This document shows, one piece after another, positions 55,533 through 64,000 of a stretch of 64,000 bases of DNA. The DNA lies in NCBI GenBank assembly GCA_963377175.1, contig CAUJNA010003816.1:1398041-1462040 (forward strand), in the 5' to 3' direction. Position numbers and translations under genes: made by a program. The notes beneath the pieces are model-generated. The model was not told the DNA's origin, searched no databases, and worked only from the letters and a program-made list of their open reading frames with translations. The first letter of the stretch is position 1; every line of letters begins with the position of its first letter. The DNA is from Effrenium voratum. Its lineage: Eukaryota; Sar; Dinophyceae; Suessiales; Symbiodiniaceae.

Positions 55533-55537
55533 CTAAC
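55533..55537. repeat. Target-site duplication, right copy (CTAAC)
   Basis: Second copy of CTAAC, directly after the right terminal repeat. It also forms the start of a longer word that flanks the adjacent small inverted-repeat element. Confidence 0.85.
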
Positions 55538-55550
55538 AACCCCTAGGGGT

Positions 55551-55636
55551 AACTTCCCCATTCTTTCCAGGGATAAGAACCCTGGAGAAATGGCTGGTTT
55601 TTGAAAAGAACGATGGCTGAAAAGAATGGAGAATCA
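55551..55636. mobile_element. Small inverted-repeat element, family B, copy 2
   Basis: Same ends and interior as 22393-22498. It is bracketed by the direct repeat AACAACCCCTAG (55536-55547 and 55637-55648) and lies between the retrotransposon and the end of the TIR-like gene. Confidence 0.7.
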
Positions 55637-55780
55637 ACAACCCCTAGAACAACGGCAAGAGGCCTTCAGGGCATCGGCTCTGCTGAAAATGACCCGCAGG
55701 ACTCGCAATCCGCCGGGAAGGCTTGCCACGCCTCGCACCCCCAGGACAGCCATCGACAGCATGGCGGCCAAACAGAGATC
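55634..55780 (-). CDS. Probable last exon of TIR-like membrane protein gene
   Basis: After the acceptor CAATCAG. It encodes DLCLAAMLSMAVLGVRG, LRVLRVIFSRADALK and a Cys-rich end, then TGA at 55634-55636. Phase with the previous exon is not settled. The stop codon lies inside the AACAACCCCTAG word that flanks a small inverted-repeat element. Confidence 0.5.
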   Translation of the reverse strand, partial: DLCLAAMLSMAVLGVRGVASLPGGLRVLRVIFSRADALKASCRCSRGC

Positions 55781-58700
55781 CTGATTGAATCCCAGTGGCC
55801 AAGGGAACCAAAGAATCGGCATCCGATCTTTGTTTGCCCTTCTCAAACCCCCCCCCCCCAAAAAAAAAAAGGAGAAAAAGGGAGGAAACAAAAAAAAGCA
55901 CCGCTGGGCAACTGGGGATCTGTGAGGAGCAGCCACAGAGAATACAAAGTGGCCACGCTCAAGCCACAGCAATACAAGCTGACCACCACCTGCCAGAGAA
56001 GCATTGAAAGAAATAGGAACTTGTTCATGACCTTTAGGATGAAGCGCTGCTCATCCCAGTGGCTGCAACAGAGCCAAACGAAGAGCACCACCCTTGACAG
56101 CAGAGATACACCAACGAGAAACACATGACCCCCCACACATCTGTAATAGAATAGGTGTACCAAGGTGAGGGCGACACACTCCAGTGCAAAAGGTCCGAGC
56201 AAGAACGCTGCCCCGGCCATCTCTGCAAATGCTGCATGTTCGATATCCACCGAGCGAGCAATATCCCTCAGTGCTGGGGTAGACATGCCAGCGGTCAACA
56301 GGACGTGAATTGCATGGTCCACTCGACGCACCTTGTATCCAATTTCTCGGCGAATACGCACAGCATCTGATTCTTCGGAACACGTTGCATAGCGAATGGA
56401 GCCTGCAGGGTGGCTATGTCCAAACCGAAAAGGAGGCAGGTTCAATTTCGGGACTTCTACAAACCGAACCCACTGCCTGAGATGCGTGTCCTTGCAAGGC
56501 CTCTCTGAAATGTTCAGCTTCAATTGGCCAATAAAACGTGCCGCTATCCCATCCAAAAAGAAACCTGGCTGAAAGAACTCAATTATAGAGGAATTCTTTT
56601 CCCACGTTAGATGACCATCACAAAATCCCCATGAGCCACCAGTCGACTTCTCGGACTTCTCTTCATGTCGCGATCCAGTGGCCTTGGTAATTGCGCCGCA
56701 ACTGCTCGGCTTCTGACACCGCTGCTCTTGCATTGACGCGATCCACCTCAGGGTGGATCGCTTGTTCATGAGAGTGATCCCCGAAAATCACTGACTTGGC
56801 CGATGGAAAGCCGCGCCTGAAGCCCAGGCGGTTCTATCGGAACGTGTGCTTTTCTGCAACAAAAAGTCATCTTGACCGTCTAGTTTTCAGGAGGGTCACC
56901 AGGGAAAAGGTTGATGCAACACCTCCATCACGTTTGAAGCGCACAGATAGATACCAAATCTCAAGAACCGAGTCAGCTCACCGACTTCAACAGTTCTGTC
57001 CTCATTGGTTTGGCGGCTAATAATGTTGACCCCGGATTGATCAGCCCCCGATTATTCATATTGGAGTGGGGGGGAACACCCCCATACTAATAAACAGGGG
57101 TGTCTTAGTCCGGGGTCAACATTACCATGATCGGGCAAACCCCAAGCATAAGAAGCATTATCCACCAATGGGCATTGTCCAAATATACATGTACGTAGAT
57201 ATGTTATGTGTATATACATATTTATATGCACATATATGATATCATACATGTGCATGGTTCATGTCCTCTCTGCCCAGGGATTTAAGACGGGCCAAGCATA
57301 TTTCAGCAATGCCTGAAGCACCTCACACCGGGAATATGAATCAAGTAGATAGCCTTTCTTTAGAAGGAAAGCCTATGTCACTTGAACTTCGCATTGGCTC
57401 ACATCATCATCTAGGTCCCCCATCCAGGAGAGAGGCTAGAATAAGGGTATCCTTTTTTTCTGTAGTCTATTTTAGTACGGGAGCCCTCCCCCAAATAAGG
57501 GCAAAAGCACTACTGGGAACGTCCCACCGTGTCAAACTCGGGGTGTTCTTCAGCTGCTGAGCTCACGCGCCTCCATGACACAAAAGGCCCCAGCTGTCAT
57601 CAGCCAATAGCACCCGTGCAGCACGTGGCATGCCTGACCAGGAACCCCATGCGCAGCCTGCAGGGGAGACCGCGGGGAATAATCCAAACCGTGTTAATCC
57701 AAAACCGGTGAATTCAGCCCATCAGAAACTGTCGATCCATCGAATCAATTGCGGATCACGCTCCGAAATGCTTGAAACCAGCGATCAAATAATGTCCGCC
57801 CAGAAACAAAAACATATGCCATATTTTTTTTATTAAAAAAAAAAAAACGAAACGTCATAGCCTGCCAAAGAATAGTGCAAACTGTATCACCTTTTTCAGG
57901 CGACGATAACTGATTGGGGGACGGCCAACTCAAAAAAACCACCCGCACACCTGAGGCTTTCCGCGAAAAGCAAGTTCTTGTATATTGCACCCATGATGAT
58001 TTGTGGGCTTGTTTGCCTTAAGTGGATCAACATGGACAAAGCATGATCATGGCACCCTTCGCATGGATTTTTTTTTCTGGGGACACTTTGGAACCGCCTT
58101 AGATAGCAGCTCCCTTCCCCAGCGCCTCATACGCACCGAACACACTCACAGAATCATTCATCACTATGAAGGCCAGGACGATCCAGCACAGCGTCTCACC
58201 CAGCAGATGCATGGCCCTCCGAAATACATCGTTGTGGATCACGAGGCTCATCGCCACGGCGAAGCATGCCAAGCAGTCGAAGAGGAGGAAACTGATCTCA
58301 GCGGCCACGCCAATGCCAGCAGCAGAGCCTAAGATGAAAGCCAACGCCATCCAGCGCAAGGCGTTGAAGACCTGGGCGATGGTTCAACATCCTCCATGAT
58401 TCTCTCTCTCTCTCTCTCTCTCTCCGCCGTTGCGGCAAGAGAGGGTCTTGACTCAGCAAGGCAGCGAAAAAGGTGCCCACTGAAATTCAGGGGCATCCAA
58501 AAAAGGCATTTTCAGGCTGTCAAGTCCATGATTGTTGTGGTGCATTTGCCACAGCCATGCGACACCCCCCCAAATGCTTCCAGGCGGGTACCCGATCGAA
58601 CCCGGGCTACAACGCTTTCCACGCGAATCCTTATTGTAGACTTCCAAAAGCTGAATTAAGAGAGCCCCAAGTCAAGGACCTTTATCATGGTCAGCCCGTG

Positions 58701-60859
58701 CCATGTTCAAAAAAAAAAAGGCAGAACAATAGGAGAACTCTTCCTTCGTTTTGCTTAAGCCCCCTGGAAAGAAAAACAATATGTCCAGTAGTGATAGATT
58801 CCCTTTAAAACCAACAGGGGAAGTTAAAAAAACTTAAGCAAATGGAAGCTTCCTAAAGAAACTTTCAAAGTACGTCACAAGGTCTTGTTTGCCCGCCTGA
58901 GGGAGGGTGGAGGAACGTGCAATCAAAATGGTCTTGCCCTCTTCTTGGGCAAGATAAGCCTCGTAAGCACACCTGGCCACGGCCGCCGGTCGACCCACCC
59001 TCTTTTCAAAATAGTGCTGGACATAGTAGGCAAACAGCGGAAGAAAAAAAAAGGTTATTCCTACGCGCCAGGCACCAAAGTCGGGTGTACACACTCTGGT
59101 GCCGGTTTGGCACCACCAACATAACCGGTGCTACATGCAAAGCAATTGCAAATGGTGACGTCTTGGGCGACTGAAGAAAAGATGAGATGTCCAGGTTTTG
59201 CGGGTTGGCCAACATGCAGCACCAAGCAGTTTGCACACCCCACGGCCAACCGTGCTTCACTTTGGTCAGAAACTCAAAGACGCCTTCCTGCCAAGCATGG
59301 CTAATGAACAAGTCGCACTGCAAGCCATCTGGATTTCGCATCAATGCCCAGCTCATCTTGCCCGCCTCCTTTGTTACTGGCTTGATGTATTGCTCAGTCA
59401 CCGTGTAAATGCTGGGCCCATAGGCCTCCGATGCATCATCGTCCGGCCCAGGCTGAATCTCGCCACGGCCAAGGGCGGAGAGGACCTCTTGACACAGGAA
59501 ATCCAGGTCCCAGTAGGTGACGCACCACCGATCTGCAGGAACCGAGCGATGCAGGTCATAGGCGAAGGCGGTCGCTTTCCGGCCACCGGCGCGCATGGCA
59601 CGATGAGGCCCCTCGGCCGGAAGGCGCTTGAAGCTATCAAATGTGGGGAACACTTGCACATGTAAGTGTAGACACATATGTGTAGACCACACGCCGCAAG
59701 ACCTGTCAGACCTGTCAGACCGTATGAAGGCTCAAGTGCATCAAATTCGTTCTCCAGCCACTGGAATCATTCTGATTTCGCATGAGGGCAATCACAACTT
59801 TCGGAGGTGCGATGATTGCGCTGACAATTTGACACACAGACATGCGAATTGCCCCAAGACTGGTAGAGACCCAGCAGACCTCCGCATTTAGATCAAATTC
59901 AAGTCGGCAAACGAGCATTAACCCTACGTGCACCCAACCCATGTAGAATTCAGCGTTCTGGCAGCGCTCAATGGCAGATGCACTTGGCACCAAACGGTGA
60001 GCAATTTCTTCCAGTTGCCTGTGTTCCCGCTTGAGACGAGCACATCTTCGCTAGATGGAGTCTTGGACGCTTGAATTGTTCATGCCTGGGCAACATCTTC
60101 CAAATAAGCGTGCCCTCAAAAGCGAACCGTGCCATAAGCCAGAGTACCCTCAGCATTGCCGCATACGCCCCCAACAGCTGTCTTCCAAACGCTTCCTTTT
60201 GGAATCTCGCCCAAAAGGACCTCGTCCAACAGCCCACGGCCAAACCCAACCAAAGCACCGACCCACAAGCAAGTGCTGCAAAAGGAGAAATGTTGGACGG
60301 TTTGGCAACGAATCGGAGTTCGGTCATGGTCATCAAGGGTCCTCCTTTTTCTTGGAATGCCCGCAACGGTGAATCAAATCCAAGTTAATGCCCACCCCCA
60401 GCGAGCTTTCACGCAGTGGTATCGCACAGCCGAAGCTAGCAGCGACCAACCCAACCAAGCTGGCCGACCTACCACCCCACAACATGCAACACGACGCAGC
60501 CCCAAAGGCACCACACCCCGTGCCAAAAGAGAGCTACGCCGATCTGCCAAGGCCTCAACTGAGGCGAAAGGATCGCTGTCTGATTCTCCTAGCCAAGGGA
60601 ACTTTTCCTGAGAAGGATGCTTTTTCTTCAGGGTATATCCGGGCATCCCCGTTTCTTTGGTGCTTGGAAAAGGGCCCCCGAAACCCAAAACCCGCCATTC
60701 TGGGGGGAAGGAAGGTCTTTTGGGTCCAGGTCCCCGAAGGCCCCAGGCCCGGCCGAAACCCCGGCGGCCGCTCGCCTGATCCTCGAGCCGCAGCTCCACC
60801 ACGGTGCGCAGCATCCAAGCGCCGCTGTCCACGCCGTGGCGAAAGCACTTGGGGCCCAA
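55634..60859 (-). CDS. Multi-exon gene: multi-pass membrane protein with TIR-like domain
   Basis: At least ten coding segments run in one direction with splice signals between them. The central segment holds a TIR-like domain (CDLFISHAW; later VMLVV...RLWCAYEAYLA), and the flanking segments hold many hydrophobic helices. I remember SHAWQEGVFEF-type proteins as widespread in dinoflagellates, without a known function. Junctions with matching phase are 60776|60607, 59721|59626, 59076|58972 and 56683|56504. Others (60.05 kb, 58.84 to 58.37 kb, 58.13 to 56.79 kb) are unresolved and may hide exons, for example near 57.6 kb. The retrotransposon begins about 100 bp after the stop codon. Gene limits are provisional; exons upstream of 60859 are likely. 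Confidence 0.7.
55920..56504 (-). CDS. Exon with C-terminal membrane domain
   Basis: After the acceptor ATTTCAG. Soluble part RFVEVPKLNLPPFRFGH, then RRVDHAIHVLLTAGMSTPAL and VDIEHAAFAEMAGA, followed by at least three hydrophobic helices (FLLGPFALECVALTLVHLF, HVFLVGVSLLSRVVLFVWL, LWQVVVSLYCCGLSV). Coding character ends near LLLTDPQLPSG, where a T-run followed by a G-run begins, so the 3' limit is approximate. Confidence 0.65.
56683..56790 (-). CDS. Exon of TIR-like membrane protein gene
   Basis: Acceptor AGTCAG at its start. It encodes FGDHSHEQAIHPEVDRVN and AEQLRRNYQ. The GC donor CAAG|GCCACT (phase 1) joins in frame to AGAGGCC at 56504, giving NYQERPCK. Confidence 0.6.
57411..57522 (-). 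mobile_element. Small inverted-repeat element, family A, copy 4
   Basis: Starts CTAGGTCCCCCA and contains AGAATAAGGGTATCC and GGAGCCCTCCCCCAAA; the far end is diverged (CTACTGGGAACGT). It lies within the intronic part of the TIR-like gene. Confidence 0.65.
58133..58371 (-). CDS. Exon with three membrane helices
   Basis: After the acceptor GCCCAG. It starts VFNALRWMALAFILG and contains EISFLLFDCLACFAVAMSLV and LCWIVLAFIVM, three hydrophobic helices with short charged links. The end is placed at a GTATGAG donor; a donor four bases earlier (GTGCGT) is also possible. Confidence 0.65.
58397..58426. repeat. (TC)n microsatellite
   Basis: About fourteen TC units inside an intron of the TIR-like gene. 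Confidence 0.9.
58740..58848 (-). mobile_element. Introner-like element, family C, copy 3
   Basis: Ends CTTCC...TTTTGCTTAAG and CTTAAGCAAATGGAAG; interior ATGTCCAGTAGTGATAG and TTAAAACCAACAGGGG. It starts exactly at the end of the exon 58840-58972 of the TIR-like gene. Confidence 0.7.
58840..58972 (-). CDS. Exon completing the TIR-like domain
   Basis: Encodes CAYEAYLAQEEGKTILIARSS and ends KLPF at TTT|GCTTAAG. The GC donor lies inside the terminal inverted repeat of a small element (58740-58848), so this intron looks like an introner insertion. The acceptor CCAG is at 58973. Confidence 0.7.
59076..59626 (-). CDS. Exon with TIR-like domain
   Basis: Begins RLPAEGPHRAM and includes LQCDLFISHAWQ, LANPQNLDISSFLQSP and VMLVVPNRHQSVYTRLW. 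The DLFISHAW strand and the hydrophobic strand followed by RLWC match the first and fourth conserved boxes of TIR domains. Whether it keeps NADase activity cannot be told: the catalytic Glu candidate lies in the next exon (AYEAYLA). The end CTTTG|GTGCC at 59076 joins G|TGTGCT at 58972 to restore RLWCAYEAY in frame across a GT-AG intron of 103 bp. Confidence 0.75.
59721..60050 (-). CDS. Exon of TIR-like membrane protein gene
   Basis: Charged start (RRCARLKREHRQLEEIAHRL) followed by membrane-like helices (FYMGWVHVGLMLVC and VCQIVSAIIAPPKVVIAL). It ends ACG|GTCTG at 59721, in phase 0 with the acceptor AAG at 59627. Confidence 0.6.
60051..60333 (-). CDS. Exon of TIR-like membrane protein gene (two hydrophobic helices)
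   Basis: Open segment beginning with the ATG of MTMTELRF (the frame is open from about 60385). It has hydrophobic helices ALACGSVLWLGLAVG and LLGAYAAMLRVLWLM, then a basic end. The next coding segment follows directly in another frame, separated by only 18 bases ending in TAG, so an intron, an indel or an undetected exon is involved. Confidence 0.5.
60374..60607 (-). CDS. Exon of TIR-like membrane protein gene
   Basis: Follows the acceptor CCTTCTCAG. The open frame starts EKFPWLGESDSDPF and runs to a stop at 60374; the true donor must lie before that and was not identified. It contains a moderately hydrophobic stretch (WLGWSLLASAV). Confidence 0.5.
   Translation of the reverse strand, partial: EKFPWLGESDSDPFASVEALADRRSSLLARGVVPLGLRRVACCGVVGRPAWLGWSLLASAVRYHCVKARWGWALTWI
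60776..60859 (-). CDS. Exon of TIR-like membrane protein gene (N-terminal part)
   Basis: Preceded by the acceptor CTCCGGCAG and followed by a GC donor (CAG|GCGAGC). It gives exactly 28 codons, including FRHGVDSGAW and VVELRLEDQ, with strong G/C at third positions. Phase 0 at both ends joins in frame to the next segment. Assignment to the TIR-like gene rests on orientation, spacing and phase. Confidence 0.6.
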
Positions 60860-60901
60860 CTGCCGGAGAGGAACGGCCAAAGTGGGTGGGTTTGCTTGGA
60901 A

Positions 60902-60940
60902 AAGCCGTAGGAAATACGAAAAAGCCGTAGGAAATACGAA
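60902..60940. repeat. 18-bp tandem duplication
   Basis: AAAGCCGTAGGAAATACGAA occurs twice in tandem. Confidence 0.85.
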
Positions 60941-60999
60941 ATATGGAACTCTTGCCTTCCTCATCCTGTCCTCCCTTTACCCTTCTGCGTCCGATTCGG

Positions 61000-61369
61000 A
61001 TTGGCGGGTTGCGCGAAAATCGGTTCTGGAGAGGCCGCTGAGGGAGAGGGCCCCTGAGGCCTGGCGGCCTCTGGATTTCCGTTGGAGAAAAAGAAAGTTT
61101 TGGAGCGGGGGCCTGGCTTTGGTTCTGTGTCTGGGAAGCACGGCATTTGAAGTAGGGTGCGGGGGGGGGGTATTTTTGGATTTTTTTCCGGAATTTTGTT
61201 GGGTTTTTTCTTTTTTCGTCGGGGCAGTAAAATGCCGTATTTTACAGCATTGTCTCGCGAAATTGACGCATTTTAGGCCTGCATCGTTTTCAACATCCCC
61301 CGCATGTCCAACCAATCCCTAGCATCACCAACAAATCGTGGGTAACATAATCAAAACAGTAGCTGGCGG
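61000..61369. other. Stretch without a clear gene
   Basis: An open minus frame covers 60961-61146 (Pro/Ala/Ser-rich), possibly an upstream exon of the TIR-like gene, but no splice signal or start decides it. The rest shows nothing recognisable. Confidence 0.3.
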
Positions 61370-61700
61370 GTTGACGGGGTCAAAAAATGATGATTCAAAT
61401 AGGAGGGCATTTCAATCCCTGTAAAAAAATAAAAAATAGGGGGGTTGGGGGGGGGGGGGGGGGGGGGCGGCCCATGATGTTTGCAGAAGTGATGATTCGA
61501 ATAGCTTTGCAAAAAATCTAGAAAAGGGGGGGTTGGGGGGGGGGGGGCGGCCTTGAAGTGATGAAATAGCTCTGCAAAAAATCTAAAAAGTAGCGGGGGG
61601 GTTGGGGGGGCTGCAGCCCCCCCCATGATGTTCGAAGAAGAGATGATTCAAATAGGGGTGCAATGAAATCTCTGTAGAAAATCTTAAACGTAGCGGTGGG
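61370..61700. repeat. Minisatellite family, left part
   Basis: About 70-110 bp units containing GATGATTCAAATAGGGGTGCAAT, CTCTGCAAAAAATCTAAAAAGTAG and a G-rich run GGGGTTGGGGGG ending CCCATGATGTTCGAAGAAG. Four copies before the TATG array, more after it. Confidence 0.85.
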
Positions 61701-62000
61701 GTTGGGGGTTATGTATGTATGCATGTTTGTATGTGTGCGTACGTAGGTATGCAAAGTATTCTTGCATGTATGTATGTACTGTATTGCATGGTATTGTATT
61801 GCATTGTTTTGTCTTGTATCGTATTGTATTTGTATGTATGTGATGTAGTGTATGTATGTAATGTATGTATGTAATGTATATATGTAATGTAACGTAGTGT
61901 AATGCAATGTAATGCAATACAGTGTGGTGTAGTGTATGTAGTGTAGTATATGTATGTATGTGTTTTTCTTGCTATGCATGCGTATATGTATGTATGTAGG

Positions 62001-62031
<31 letters not shown>

Positions 62032-62310
62032 TGTATGTATGAATGTATTTATGCACGTATGTATGTGTGTACGTATGTACGTACGTACGTACGTATGTAA
62101 TGGTATCGTATGGTATGGTATGGTATGGCATGGCATGGCATGGCATGGCATGGCATGGCATGGCATGGCATGGCATGGCATGGCATGGCATGGCATGGCA
62201 TGGTATGGTATGGTATGGTATGGTATGGTATGGTATGTATGCATGCATGCATGTATGTATGTTATTATGTAATGCACGTATGTATGTATGTAGTTATGTA
62301 ATGTATGTCT
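61700..62310. repeat. TATG/TGTA tetranucleotide and GGTAT/GGCAT pentanucleotide arrays
   Basis: ATGT-rich tetranucleotides flank a pentanucleotide core: GGTAT units, then about fifteen GGCAT units (about 62125-62200), then GGTAT units again. It inserts into or expands within the minisatellite. Confidence 0.9.
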
Positions 62311-62705
62311 GGGGAGCGGCCGCCCCCCCCATGATGTTCGAAGAAGTGATGATTCAAGTAGGGGTGCAATGATTCAAGAACGGGTGCGATAGAATTTAAA
62401 AGGCAGCGGGGGCGGGCATGACTTCCCCTATGATGTTCGAAGAAGTGCATACATACAGAGATACATGGATTACATAGATTACCTAAAATGTCGTATTTTA
62501 CAGAATTTTCTCGCGAAATTGGACGCTCGAAAAAGTGCTGCAAGAAATCTAAAAAGTAGCGGGGGTTGAGCGGAGGCGGCAGCCCCCACCATGATCTTTG
62601 AAGAAGTGCTGATTCAAATAGGGGTGCAACTACTCTGCAAACAATCTAAAAAGTAGCAGGTGGGGGGCAGCCCCCATGATGTTCGAAGAAGTGAGGACTC
62701 AAATA
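62310..62705. repeat. Minisatellite family, right part
   Basis: Further copies of CCATGATGTTCGAAGAAGTGATGATTCAA and AATCTAAAAAGTAGC, same orientation as the left part. Confidence 0.85.
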
Positions 62706-63031
62706 AGGAGAAAACTGGTGATGCTGGTGATGCGGGAAGCCAATCCAAAAACCAATGAAAGGGTGCAAAAGCCAAAGGGCCCGGAGAAGAACTGGGAAAG
62801 CAGAGGATGCGAAAAGCCAAAGCCGCCAAAAGCCGCATAAACCAGCGAAAAGCCGCAAAAGCCAAAACGCCACTTGCCGAAGAGGAACTGGGAATGCAGA
62901 GGATGCGAAAGCCAAAGCCAAACAACCACCAAAAGCCACCCGAAAAGTCAAGGAAGCCAAAAAGCGAAGAAAAAAAACATACACAGAGAAGGAGAATCTG
63001 ACAAAATGAAAATGGAATGAAACAAAACAAA

Positions 63032-63036
63032 CAAAA
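63032..63036 (-). terminator. Pol III terminator of tRNA-Sec
   Basis: The first run of four T on the minus strand lies about six bases past the tRNA 3' end (TTCGTGTTTTG), the usual distance for RNA polymerase III termination; further T runs follow within 15 bases. Confidence 0.6.
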
Positions 63037-63042
63037 CACGAA

Positions 63043-63129
63043 CGCCAGAGAGGGAGAATCGAACTCCTGCCTGTCCCCAGACCCCGTGGACTGAAGCCAC
63101 GTCCAGGCACCAGCCTGACTCACCCTGGC
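63043..63129 (-). tRNA. trnU-TCA: tRNA-Sec (selenocysteine, anticodon TCA)
   Basis: The 87-nt minus-strand sequence folds as a eukaryotic selenocysteine tRNA. Acceptor stem of nine positions (GCCAGGGTG with CTCTCTGGC, one T/T mismatch); six-pair D stem TCAGGC/GCCTGG around the loop TGGT; anticodon stem CGTGG/CCACG around CTTCAGT, which places TCA at the anticodon; long variable arm GTCTG/CAGGC; and T stem GGAG/CTCC around TTCGATT. The 9/4 acceptor-T arrangement, six-pair D stem and long variable arm separate tRNA-Sec from an opal-suppressor or Ser tRNA. The discriminator base is G, as in other tRNA-Sec. Length without CCA equals the usual 87. It implies the organism can make selenoproteins. 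Confidence 0.93.
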
Positions 63130-63139
63130 CTAGTGATCA

Positions 63140-64000
63140 CATAGTGTGGCAGAAGCAACCCGTGACCTAAATCGGCCAAAACCCTTCAGCCTCCTGCAGA
63201 AGCACTGCCAGCGCTGCACCAGTCCTTGGACGGCAAAACTGCACAGTTTCTGCTGAAACTTGTTCAACTCTGAACAATTTCGGTTCGGTAACAACTAAAA
63301 GAATACCAATAATTTACCCGAACTCTGTTGCTTTGTTTGGCAAAAGCTTGTTCTTTGGGCGTGCGGTTTTTGGCAACATGATGGTTGTCTTCTTGGTTTC
63401 TGGCGAAACACACAGACACACAGACACGCTCAAAAAGGACCCACCCATGTAGCCCGTAAGCCCAGCAACGTGCCAGTGTCGTCCGCGTCGCTGGCACTTC
63501 CTGGGGCAAAGCGCCACATGTGTCCCATGGCTTTCCAAATCCTTTCCCGCACTGAGTTTCTACGTCTGGTAGTTGATGTCAAAAGGCGGGACCAAAAAAG
63601 TGGATTTTTGTTGACAAGCTATGTTCAGATACCCCGACCCTAAATCCCTTTGCCAAATTTAATGGGGAGAAAACAAAGTAAAAGAAGAGCAACACAACAG
63701 CCCAGTAAATCAAGTTTGGAGCCTGTCCTAGGGACAAAGAAACTGACTCCTGTTGATTCCCATCAAATGTCCCTGGGATTTCGCAAGGGCCACATGTAGA
63801 AAGAAGAGAACGGCGGTCCGACCGTGCATCTCAAACCTCATAACCGCGCCCTTGCTTCCCAATGAACAAAACCACAACCAAATATATCAATAAACAACCA
63901 CGGGTCTAGGGACAACTATTCAAGGATATCACGGCACCCTAAAGGGGTTTGCGGGCAGGGTCGCACCCCACAAACGTCGCACCCATCAGAAACCAAGGAT
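63140..64000. other. Stretch without a clear gene
   Basis: Upstream of the tRNA-Sec. No convincing coding island was seen. Regulatory elements of tRNA-Sec genes (upstream PSE/TATA in animals) could lie here, but none is identifiable by eye. Confidence 0.3.

Noticed and set aside
59968..60060. 18-bp GT...AG intron between two exons of the TIR-like gene
   Set aside because: Too short for known spliceosomal introns and the phase does not fit; treated as an unresolved junction.
61518..62372. Open frames rich in His-Thr-Tyr-Ile or Met-Ala-Trp-His
   Set aside because: Translation of TATG and GGCAT simple repeats.

Overview
The window looks like nuclear DNA of a dinoflagellate, most likely a Symbiodiniaceae-type genome. 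The reasons are: short coding islands scattered in long non-coding DNA; many introns that appear to start with GC instead of GT; every recognisable host gene reading the same way (minus strand); abundant short inverted-repeat elements and simple repeats; and a Ty1/copia element of the type common in these algae. There are no bacterial operons, ribosome-binding sites or phage genes. Species cannot be decided from the sequence.

Layout. 0-28 kb: at least 20 short exon-like islands on the minus strand, including a recurring exon type (D/E-D-G-K-W/F-x-V-D-T-x-Y-I), Pro/Ala/Glu-rich exons near 9.2-9.9 kb, and two blocks of degenerate repeats (12.5-14.3 kb). 24.27-28.23 kb: two satellite blocks in direct orientation flank a 2.3 kb segment. 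29.2-40.4 kb: a multi-exon minus-strand gene with a poly(ADP-ribose) polymerase (PARP) catalytic domain split over several tiny exons, one of 24 nt. 42.3-45.4 kb: a 42-bp tandem repeat, an OTU-protease-like open frame and further exon islands.

46.77-55.53 kb: a plus-strand Ty1/copia LTR retrotransposon of 8768 bp with two identical terminal repeats of only 89 bp, a 5-bp target duplication, a primer-binding site matching the anticodon arm of initiator tRNA-Met, and a polypurine tract. Beyond the standard gag, protease, integrase, reverse transcriptase and RNase H, it carries a cytosine-methyltransferase-like domain, two hydrophobic segments and a dUTPase-like domain. Its coding region changes frame three times.

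55.63-60.86 kb: a minus-strand multi-exon gene for a multi-pass membrane protein with a TIR-like domain; the retrotransposon sits about 100 bp past its stop codon. 61.4-62.7 kb: a minisatellite family interrupted by pentanucleotide and tetranucleotide arrays. 63.04-63.13 kb: a tRNA for selenocysteine (anticodon TCA) with the 9-bp acceptor / 4-bp T stem typical of eukaryotic tRNA-Sec.

Exon limits were read by eye from splice signals and open frames, without RNA evidence. Those with conserved motifs and matching phases are firm; many others are approximate.
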